Positions 18,439-25,408 of a stretch of 64,000 nucleotides of DNA are shown here, piece by piece. The DNA comes from Bradyrhizobium sp. JYMT SZCCT0180 (GTDB taxonomy: Bacteria > Pseudomonadota > Alphaproteobacteria > Rhizobiales > Xanthobacteraceae). Below the pieces are notes generated by a model. It worked only from the letters and a program-made list of their open reading frames with translations, made no database searches and was not told the DNA's origin. Position 1 is the stretch's first letter, and the number at the start of each line of letters is the position of its first letter. The stretch lies in assembly GCF_018130165.1 (NCBI RefSeq), contig NZ_JAFCLZ010000001.1, positions 281,001 to 345,000 of the forward strand, given 5' to 3'. The translations under genes were made by a program, and so were the position numbers.

Positions 18439-18538
18439 CTCTGCTTCCTCCCACACTGAAAAGGAGGCCGGGCAGAACCACGCGCCGGCGCGTGCGAGAA
18501 AGGCACTATCAGCGCCGGTGAGTGCCACGAGTCTTTCA

Positions 18539-19894
18539 TCATGCCGGCCGCGATGCCAGGCCATCGATGCCAGGCGCTATCGGTGCGGAAATCGCGAGAT
18601 CCTGATCGAGCGCGCGTCGCTTGGCGAACATCTGGCTAAACGCGGCACCAATCATGATCAACCCGCTGGCGGGTCCATAGGCCAGCACCGTGATGGTAAA
18701 GAGGTTCATTGCGATCGTGCCGGACAGTTTGTAGATGTCCTTGGTCTTCGAGACCGCGGCGATCGCGAAGACCATGAACAGGACGAAGATCGGGCCGAAC
18801 ATCAGATACGTGCCGATATAGAAATTATCGACCGGCACATAGTAGCTGAGCTTGTTCGAAAACAGCTGCTGCGGATAGTTGAAACAGCCGAGGCCGCAAC
18901 CGGTCACGAATCCCACCGGCATGAGCTCTTGCATATACACAAACGGCAGCTGCCAGCTGTTATTGATGCGATCCTGAAGGCTGAAGAATCCCCGGGAGAT
19001 GCTGGTGAGGCCGTCGCCCGCGAAGAAGACCATCAGCACGACGGGAACCAGGATCGATGCAAAGGAGAGCATCGCCATCCGGCGCAGCATAGGAAATCTC
19101 TCGCGCTCCGGAAGCATTCGAATGATAACCAGGCACAGCAGGTACATGATCATCACGCCCAGCGTGGTCTTGCTGGTCGTGAGCTTGATGGCGTAGAGGC
19201 CCACCGGCGCCCAGATGCAGATCCACAGCATACTCTTGCGAGCCGACGTAAACACGAAGGTAATGAACACGAAAAACGCCGCCATGGTGCTGTCGGCGGC
19301 GAACCCCGCCAGTCGCGCTTCCGACGCGGCCCACCAAAGTCTGGTCGCCTGACGCGTTGCTCCCAGCGTTTCGTAAGCAAAACCGACCCACGGAAACTGC
19401 ACGCGCGATGAAAGGAAGATGCCGATAATGGTAATGAAGAAGATCGGGTGGATCAGGGCAAGAAGCTGCTTGTACTGATTGAAATCACGCCTGCAAAAGC
19501 AGAACCCCACGAACACCGGCGCGATCATCTTGAACGACGACGCCATGCCGGCGAAGTAGCCCAGAAAGACAAATCCGACGTACAACGCGAACGCGATGTA
19601 CAGCAGCGTGAGGACAGCGATCAGGCTTTTGCCCTTGATGATGTAGCGCTGGATAAAGGCCAGAATGCACATTAGCGCAAAGATGTCCGGCAGAAACCAC
19701 AGCACGTCCAGCTTGGTGAGACTGAGATAGTAGCGCAGGGCGCCGGCAAAGGCGTCGCGATAGAAATACATGAGCAGCGCGATCGCCTCGACGTTCCAGA
19801 TGCCGATTTCCGGCAATTGGCTGTTCAGAGGCAATGGCTCCGGAGCTTTGAAATCCGGACTCGCAAGGGATGACGACGACGACCGGTTCGTCAT
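18539..19894 (-). CDS. Wzy-like polysaccharide polymerase / O-antigen-ligase-like membrane protein
   Basis: Polytopic membrane protein of 451 residues with about ten to twelve helices and no catalytic motif common to soluble enzymes. Topology, length and position between acyltransferases fit Wzy-type polymerases, which join repeat units at the periplasmic face. A long loop at about residues 300-345 (SRGFFSLQDRINNSWQLPFV and GCGLGCFNYPQQ) resembles the large periplasmic loop of such proteins, with the G-x-G-x-G-type turn seen in ligase and polymerase families. ATG 19894 overlaps the upstream acyltransferase stop in ATGA. Distinguishing polymerase from ligase by sequence is not reliable. Confidence 0.8.
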   Translation of the reverse strand: MTNRSSSSSLASPDFKAPEPLPLNSQLPEIGIWNVEAIALLMYFYRDAFAGALRYYLSLTKLDVLWFLPDIFALMCILAFIQRYIIKGKSLIAVLTLLYIAFALYVGFVFLGYFAGMASSFKMIAPVFVGFCFCRRDFNQYKQLLALIHPIFFITIIGIFLSSRVQFPWVGFAYETLGATRQATRLWWAASEARLAGFAADSTMAAFFVFITFVFTSARKSMLWICIWAPVGLYAIKLTTSKTTLGVMIMYLLCLVIIRMLPERERFPMLRRMAMLSFASILVPVVLMVFFAGDGLTSISRGFFSLQDRINNSWQLPFVYMQELMPVGFVTGCGLGCFNYPQQLFSNKLSYYVPVDNFYIGTYLMFGPIFVLFMVFAIAAVSKTKDIYKLSGTIAMNLFTITVLAYGPASGLIMIGAAFSQMFAKRRALDQDLAISAPIAPGIDGLASRPA

Positions 19895-21081
19895 TGCCCC
19901 CCTCCTTCGGCCGTCGCGACGACGCGAGGCCTGCGGGCCAAAAGTCCGACGATGGCTTTCGAACCGGGGATCTCGATATGCGCATAGGTCAGGTTCGACA
20001 GCGCCAGAACGGCCACGACGTAGCCCGACAGCAGTAGCGATGCAGCTATTCCCGAACCGAACTGATCAATCATCGGGAAGGTCCGCATGCCAACGCCACG
20101 CGAAAAATACTCGATCAGTACGAGCACGAGCGCGTGCACCATGTAGATCGAATAGGATCGCTTGCCGAGCCACACCAGCGGCTTGACCGACAGCAGGTTG
20201 GGCAGCCTGCGTCCGGGGAACGCCATCAGCGACCCGAGCAGGACGGCGAATATGACCGGCGCGAGAAAGCTCAGCATCGGCTGCATTCCGACCACGCAGA
20301 CAATGGCGATGGCCGCGATTGCGGCCCCGATCTGCCAAACCGACTGCACGAACGGGCGCACGGCGGAAGGCACCGACGCCACCGCTCTGAGCGTCAGCAC
20401 CCCGAGGAAGAAACTCAGTATGCAGCGCGCGATGCCAAAGGTGTGAAAGTCCAGCGCATATTGTCGAAGAACCAGCAGGATAAGGGCCCAGCTGGCCACC
20501 GACAGAAACAGCGACAACACATAGATAATGCGAACGTCGCGGAATTTTTGCGCCAGGACCACGACGCCGCCGAACACGAGATAGGTATAGAATTCGGCGC
20601 TGATGCTCCAGCTTGGCCCGTTCCAGCTCAGATAATCAACGAATCCGATCGCGTGCAGCAGGAGCACATTTAAAAAGAACGAATAGCCGTTGTTGACCGC
20701 CATCTCGGGTGGCGCGAAATGAATGAGGCCGGTGCCCACAAGGCCGAGCTTCATCATTCGAAACGAGAGGAATGCGAGCAACGTAACGACGTGGAGCGGA
20801 TAGATGCGGGCGAGCCGGCGCACGATGTACTCGCGAAACGCGAAAGTACCGAAGCCGCCTTGCACGTAACTCATCGAAATCACGATGCCGCTCAGAACGA
20901 AGAACAGATCAACGAACAGCCAGGCGTTATGGAAGAACGCAAAATCGATCCAGGCCCTGTTCGGCAGGACCGCGGCAAGCGGTTGAGAAATAACAAAATG
21001 ATGGACCACGACGCACAGCGCGGCGATACCGCGAACGCTGTCGAGCGGGACATAATGTTCTTTGGAGCGATGGCCCGTCAC
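19891..21081 (-). CDS. Membrane acyltransferase (acyltransferase_3 family), first gene of operon
   Basis: Predicted membrane O-acyltransferase, about 396 residues from GTG 21081. Signatures are PLDSVRGIAALCVVVHHFV (helix-1 R-x9/10-H), FVDLFFVLSGIVIS and RSYSIYMVHALV. The open frame extends to 21309, but that part is AT-rich and carries ATTAAA/TTTAAT motifs like the neighbouring spacer, so it is probably not coding. The start remains uncertain because no clear ribosome site precedes 21081. The stop overlaps the polymerase start. As the promoter-proximal gene of the minus-strand operon it marks the beginning of the decoration/polymerisation block. Confidence 0.85.
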   Translation of the reverse strand: MTGHRSKEHYVPLDSVRGIAALCVVVHHFVISQPLAAVLPNRAWIDFAFFHNAWLFVDLFFVLSGIVISMSYVQGGFGTFAFREYIVRRLARIYPLHVVTLLAFLSFRMMKLGLVGTGLIHFAPPEMAVNNGYSFFLNVLLLHAIGFVDYLSWNGPSWSISAEFYTYLVFGGVVVLAQKFRDVRIIYVLSLFLSVASWALILLVLRQYALDFHTFGIARCILSFFLGVLTLRAVASVPSAVRPFVQSVWQIGAAIAAIAIVCVVGMQPMLSFLAPVIFAVLLGSLMAFPGRRLPNLLSVKPLVWLGKRSYSIYMVHALVLVLIEYFSRGVGMRTFPMIDQFGSGIAASLLLSGYVVAVLALSNLTYAHIEIPGSKAIVGLLARRPRVVATAEGGGQ

Positions 21082-21561
21082 GATCGAATTATGTCCGAAT
21101 TGTTGCGATGCAGCATAGTGCCTCTCTTCCGGTTTCCGTTCAACCCGAACATTAAAAAACCAGCAAAGAAAACTCGGCGCCGCATGGCTGATCCGCAAAT
21201 AAATGCTCTCGCCAAAAAGCGGCCGCATTTTTAATCGCCATGCCCGTTTAATCGTCTCGCGTGACAGACCCGGAATAAATACGCCCCCGAACAAGCAGCG
21301 CATTTTCAATCGGCCTGTATCGGCATGGATGCCGCCGCGAAGGCAGCGCTTTTTAGACCGTCGTGAAGCCTCGCATCGCTGGCTCTTTGGAAGTCAGATC
21401 GATAAATTCGGGAACCTTGGACCAGCCCGGTAGGCCGCCGCCGTTTACCGCGCCCAAGTTCCAGTCAGTTCGGGAATGGGGTTTGGCACCTGCCGTCGCA
21501 TAAGGGATCAATCAGGAAAATTCTGGGCGGAGCGTCCAATCTCGTCGCGATAGCTGTTTTC
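21082..21561. promoter_or_regulatory. Divergent intergenic region with several TTTAAT motifs
   Basis: The 480 bases separate the acyltransferase operon (minus) from the ligase-like gene (plus). ATTAAA occurs at 21151-21156 and TTTAAT at 21230-21235 and 21247-21252, the last two 17 bases apart. No coding sequence is convincing, though the ligase frame stays open upstream of its GTG to about 21421. The promoter of the acyltransferase operon should lie here. Confidence 0.4.
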
Positions 21562-22905
21562 GTGCTGGCGCCATTTCCGCTTGGATCGGCGGATTTCGTC
21601 TGGATCTGGATCTGGATCGTCTTGCTCGCGCTCAGTCTGTTGACGGCGGATCTGGAAGCCATCGGCAGCGCGGATTTTCGCCTGTTGCTGCCGCTGTTCA
21701 TGACGGTGGTGCTGATCGGCGCCATCGTCACGCTGCAAACATGGCCCGATCCGCTGCTGGGACGGACGAATCCCGTCTGGAAGCTGCCGCTCGATCTTCT
21801 CGGCGCCGATGTCCCTGCTCGCATTTCGATGACCGCAGCCGGTCCGTGGCTCGCACTTGGCTCCCCGCTGCTGGTGTCGCTTGCGTTCGTCCGCGCCTTT
21901 CTCCTTGCGGCCGATGCGCCAGCGGCTCAACGGCTTCTGCGAATATTGGCGTGGGCGGGTTTTCTCTACGCTTGCTACGGAATCCTGGCGCAGCTTGCCG
22001 ACCCGGATACGTTGTTATTCAGGCGAAAGGAGGCCTATCTCGGCTTCGCCACCGGCACGTTCGTCAATCGCAACACCGCCGCGACATTCTGGGGCAGTTG
22101 CGCCTTGCTCTTCCTGGTGCCCCTGTTGCGCTCGATACATCGCGGAGACCGGCGCGCTGCCCCGCCGTCAGATCGGCCGCTCGCGTTGCTCGGGCACTAT
22201 CTCGCCACACCAGCGGCTCTCGCTGTCGGATTTGCCGTCTGCACGCTGGCGACGGCGATGACGGGATCACGCGCAGGGCTGCTGCTGTCGATCTGCGCGT
22301 TTCTGCTGGCCGGCATGCTCTATTTGTGGCCGCTTGAGCTCGGCACTTTTCGACGATGGGCGTTGCTGGCGGGAGCCACGGTCGCTGCCGTCCTGGTTCT
22401 TCAACTGATCGGCGGTGCGGTGGCAGGGCGGATTCTCACCTATGGCCTGATCGACGATCAGCGGCTGGCCGCCTACCGTGCCGCGATCGCAATCGTCAGC
22501 GACCATCCGCTGTTCGGCGTCGGATTGGGCAACTTCGAGGCGGCTTTTGCCGCCTACCGGCCCGCCGAATTAGGCAGCCTCGGGATTTGGGACCGCGCCC
22601 ACAGCACGCCGCTGGAACTCGCGGTCGAAATGGGCTTGCCGGCGACCATCCCGATCGTGGCGACCGTGCTTTGGTACGTTTACCAATTGTTCCGGGGCAG
22701 CCTGCTGCGGCGGCGCGATCGCTACATCCCCATTATCGGAGCCAGCGTCGCCGCGCTGGGGCTACTTCACAGCAGCATCGATTTTTCGCTGCAAATAGCC
22801 GGTTACGGTGTTTTCTTCGCCGCGATCACCGGGGCCGCGCTGGCGCAGTGCCTGCCGTCATCATTGCGAAAAAACGGTGGCGGAGCTGTGGCGAGTGAAT
22901 TATGA
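21562..22905 (+). CDS. O-antigen ligase family membrane protein
   Basis: Membrane protein of about 447 residues with ten or more helices. The central large loop before the last helices holds FGVGLGNFEAAFAAYRPAELG followed by RAHSTPLELAVEMGLP. This matches the Wzy_C/O-antigen ligase domain, where an H-x3-E-type pair (here HSTPLE) lies in the periplasmic loop. It should join repeat units or transfer polymer to an acceptor. GTG 21562 is the first recognised start, but hydrophobic in-frame sequence continues upstream (GGASNLVAIAVF), so the true start may be a rare codon near 21511-21523. It is the second polymerase/ligase-type protein of the locus and heads a plus-strand run. Confidence 0.88.
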   Translation: MLAPFPLGSADFVWIWIWIVLLALSLLTADLEAIGSADFRLLLPLFMTVVLIGAIVTLQTWPDPLLGRTNPVWKLPLDLLGADVPARISMTAAGPWLALGSPLLVSLAFVRAFLLAADAPAAQRLLRILAWAGFLYACYGILAQLADPDTLLFRRKEAYLGFATGTFVNRNTAATFWGSCALLFLVPLLRSIHRGDRRAAPPSDRPLALLGHYLATPAALAVGFAVCTLATAMTGSRAGLLLSICAFLLAGMLYLWPLELGTFRRWALLAGATVAAVLVLQLIGGAVAGRILTYGLIDDQRLAAYRAAIAIVSDHPLFGVGLGNFEAAFAAYRPAELGSLGIWDRAHSTPLELAVEMGLPATIPIVATVLWYVYQLFRGSLLRRRDRYIPIIGASVAALGLLHSSIDFSLQIAGYGVFFAAITGAALAQCLPSSLRKNGGGAVASEL

Positions 22906-22943
22906 TTTAATTTAAATCGGCTGTTTTTAATTGCGGTTGGGCA

Positions 22944-23582
22944 ATGACAATGCGTTTGGTGGGTTTTTGTCTCGTGATGCTGGTGGCCGGCGGAACGGCC
23001 CCGGTTGCCGCGGCACCGGCCGGTGGCGGATGCGTCCCGAACTCCTCGCTGGTGTCGGCAGAGCGCGCCACATCCTTTCTGGAGAACCCTGAAGCGCTGC
23101 TCGCCCAGTTCAAGGACGGTCAGGGCGGCCTCGCCTCGCAAATCCGCGACATGCTGATGACCCGGCCCGAGACGCTTGAAGGCATCGCATCGCTTTCCAA
23201 GGCCAGTTCCGCCGATCAAAGCCGTGCGATCGGCGCCGGTCTCGGCACCGCCGCCGCCGTGTGCGTGCTGACGCAGCCGGCCTTTGCCCAGCAAATCCAG
23301 GAAGTGGTCCTGAAGGCCGAGAATCCGCCGCTGATTCAAGCCTTCGTGAGCATCACGGGGGATATTCCGACCGAGGCGATCACCGGAGCAGATCCGAACG
23401 GCGACACCACCGCCGGCGGCGGACAGGGCACCACATCGACGCCGTCGCCGGGCGCCGTGTCGAGCAATAACAGCACAACTTTCGGCAGCGGCGCTGGCGC
23501 GAGCACCAGTACAACGACGCTTTTCACGACAGCAGCGGCCGGAACGCCGTCCGTTCTGACGCCGGTCAGTCCGACCAATTGA
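22944..23582 (+). CDS. Small secreted protein, first of a paralogous pair in the exopolysaccharide locus
   Basis: Protein of 212 residues with a signal peptide ending near VAAAPAGGG. The central helical part LLAQFKDGQGGLASQIRDML to AIGAGLGTAAAVCVLTQPAFAQQIQEVV aligns with the same region of the protein at 24825-25400 (LLQQLRNDKEKLAGRLSGYL to AIGSGLYRAEARCLTTKPEASRKINDFV). A low-complexity Gly/Ser/Thr tail of about 60 residues follows. A palindrome of TTTAAT motifs (22905-22917) lies 27 bases before ATG 22944. The family is one I do not recognise by name. Position beside a cysteine peptidase and a Wzc-like protein suggests a periplasmic or outer-membrane role in export. The Ser/Thr tail may be a linker. 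Confidence 0.83.
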   Translation: MTMRLVGFCLVMLVAGGTAPVAAAPAGGGCVPNSSLVSAERATSFLENPEALLAQFKDGQGGLASQIRDMLMTRPETLEGIASLSKASSADQSRAIGAGLGTAAAVCVLTQPAFAQQIQEVVLKAENPPLIQAFVSITGDIPTEAITGADPNGDTTAGGGQGTTSTPSPGAVSSNNSTTFGSGAGASTSTTTLFTTAAAGTPSVLTPVSPTN

Positions 23583-23755
23583 GGCCCGTGGAACGACTTG
23601 GTGAAACGCCTGGATTGATCGCGAATTAACCAATATCGATCAGGCAGATAACGTCATCTGCGGTTGGATTCAATTTTAACTATCGGCGGAACCTAAACCC
23701 AACAACTCCGTGAGACACCGTACCTGCGTCAAGAAAAAGAATGACGGGGGACGAC

Positions 23756-24403
23756 ATGAAACTGCTATTTGCACCGATGCTGGCGACCGCAATTGCATTT
23801 GCCGGTGGCGCCGCCAGGGCCGAAACCGACGCCTCGACCGACGTGTCGCGGACCAACCGAACGGCCTTCATCGAGGAATTCGACAACACGCTCGCGCCGC
23901 TCCAGTTCGTGAAGTTCTGCCTGAACTACCGCGCTGAATGCGATGCGGAAGCCGGCGTGCAAGCGTTGCCGGCCGCCGACCGCGCCATGGAAATGCTGCG
24001 CGACGTCAACATTTCGGTTAACGAAGCGATATCGCCGCTGCGCAAGTCCACGGATCCGATGACCGCGCGCTGGACGGTCTCCCCCGCCGCGGGCGACTGT
24101 AACGACTACGCGGTCACCAAGCGGCACCAATTGATAGCGATGGGTTGGCCGCAGAGCGCCCTGCGCCTTGCGGTCGTCCTGACCGACAGCGGTCAGGGGC
24201 ATCTTGTACTGGTCGCGCGGCTTACCGACGGCGACGTCGTTCTCGATAATCTGTCGCGCGACGTCCGTCCCTGGAATGCCATGGGCCATACGTGGATTTC
24301 GATGCAGTCGAGCGCCAATCCGCGGTTTTGGGTTGCCGTCGGCAGCCACGGCCAGCGCCTCCAGGCGAACCGGCTTGCATCCATCAGGCCGCAGCTTCAG
24401 TGA
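23756..24403 (+). CDS. Transglutaminase-like cysteine peptidase (BTLCP / peptidase C93 family), exported
   Basis: Protein of 215 residues with signal peptide MKLLFAPMLATAIAFAGGAARA. The papain-like catalytic triad is visible: Cys in AAGDCNDYAVTKR, His in GQGHLVLVAR and Asp in VVLDNLSRDV. This is the DUF920/C93 group to which the periplasmic adhesin-cleaving protease LapG belongs, and rhizobial exopolysaccharide loci often carry one. ATG 23756 gives a clean signal peptide; ATG 23741 in the same frame is possible and also preceded by purines. It lies between two paralogous small secreted proteins, which makes them candidate substrates or partners. No LapD-like gene is in the window. Confidence 0.9.
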   Translation: MKLLFAPMLATAIAFAGGAARAETDASTDVSRTNRTAFIEEFDNTLAPLQFVKFCLNYRAECDAEAGVQALPAADRAMEMLRDVNISVNEAISPLRKSTDPMTARWTVSPAAGDCNDYAVTKRHQLIAMGWPQSALRLAVVLTDSGQGHLVLVARLTDGDVVLDNLSRDVRPWNAMGHTWISMQSSANPRFWVAVGSHGQRLQANRLASIRPQLQ

Positions 24404-24820
24404 ATATTTATTGATAACTCACGGCTGGTTGCCCTCCCGTGAGCCTGCGCCCGCCATCGATGGCTCCAAGCCACGGGCGGGTTGCAGTTCGTTTCACACG
24501 CGCGCTTTATTGGATTATATTCTTATTAATACCTCAAAAATCCTGCCATCCTGAGGCATCGGCGGCCGCCCAGGCCCGCTTCTGGATGAAGGCCGTTATC
24601 GGCTGCCGGACGGACGGCGCATTTCGCTGGTCCGGAATTTGCTAGTTCCCCAAAAGTCATGGGGATACTCTTTTGCACTGCACAAAAAGATGACACAGTT
24701 CTTTGCCATCATTGCCTTGAACAGGTGATTAAATGCCTGCAGATGTGATTAAACGCCTGAACCGGCGATTAAACACTGAACCGGCGATTAAACCGTATTT
24801 TCCCCACCAGCCAGCGGTAC
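24404..24820. promoter_or_regulatory. Intergenic region before the second secreted protein
   Basis: About 417 bases with no convincing gene. The first part contains a GC-rich hairpin-forming stretch after the peptidase gene and an AT-rich segment near 24510-24540. The last 70 bases carry the GATTAAA array described separately. Confidence 0.4.
24727..24793 (+). promoter_or_regulatory. Array of four GATTAAA boxes at about 20-bp spacing
   Basis: GATTAAA occurs at 24727-24733, 24747-24753, 24767-24773 and 24786-24792, steps of 20, 20 and 19 bases, close to two turns of the helix. The last two lie in a perfect 18-bp direct repeat, CTGAACCGGCGATTAAAC, at 24757-24774 and 24776-24793. The array ends 32 bases before ATG 24825, so it overlaps the expected promoter. 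It looks like an operator for cooperative binding. Confidence 0.6.
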
Positions 24821-24824
24821 ATGA

Positions 24825-25400
24825 ATGAACGGTATGTCCTTGATTCGACGACAGACTCTCGTGGCTGGGTTTAGGCTTCTGGCAGGCATAGCGCTGCTCG
24901 TGGTGATCGCGGCACCATGCCATGCGCAATGCGCCGCGCTGGCTGAGCGCGTCCCCCCGCTGGCCCTGCAGGCCTTCAGCGCCTCGCCCGGATCGCTGTT
25001 GCAACAGCTGCGTAACGACAAGGAAAAACTGGCGGGACGGCTTAGCGGATACCTGATCACCGATCCGTCACTGCTGCCTGCCGTGGAAAAGCTGGTGAAC
25101 CAATCATCGGACAAGGATCGCGTGGCAATCGGCTCAGGTCTTTACCGAGCGGAGGCACGCTGTCTCACGACCAAGCCTGAAGCGTCTCGGAAGATCAATG
25201 ATTTCGTGCGCAAACTGGGAGACCGCGCGGTCTTGATCGGCTACTCGGCCGAGTCCGAGCAGTCGGGCGCGGCGGCACCGACCGAGGCTGCGAAGCCAGG
25301 CAATACCGGTTCCGGTCTGCTGACAGGTGAATGGAACACCGAGATATCAGATCCGTTTGCCAAGATACCGGTCCCGCTCAGCCAATCCCGCTACAACTGA
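24825..25400 (+). CDS. Small secreted protein, second of a paralogous pair
   Basis: Protein of 191 residues with an N-terminal signal peptide ending at APCHAQ. The alpha-helical middle aligns with that of the protein at 22944-23582, including SLLQQL, the AIGSGL motif and a conserved Cys (EARCLT here, AAVCVLT there). The tail is shorter and not Ser/Thr-rich. It ends only 8 bases before the Wzc-like gene, so the two are surely co-transcribed and probably act together. ATG 24821 is out of frame and ATG 24834 is an alternative start. No family name can be given with confidence. A role as a periplasmic partner of the co-polymerase is inference. Confidence 0.85.
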   Translation: MNGMSLIRRQTLVAGFRLLAGIALLVVIAAPCHAQCAALAERVPPLALQAFSASPGSLLQQLRNDKEKLAGRLSGYLITDPSLLPAVEKLVNQSSDKDRVAIGSGLYRAEARCLTTKPEASRKINDFVRKLGDRAVLIGYSAESEQSGAAAPTEAAKPGNTGSGLLTGEWNTEISDPFAKIPVPLSQSRYN

Positions 25401-25408
25401 GCCTGCAG

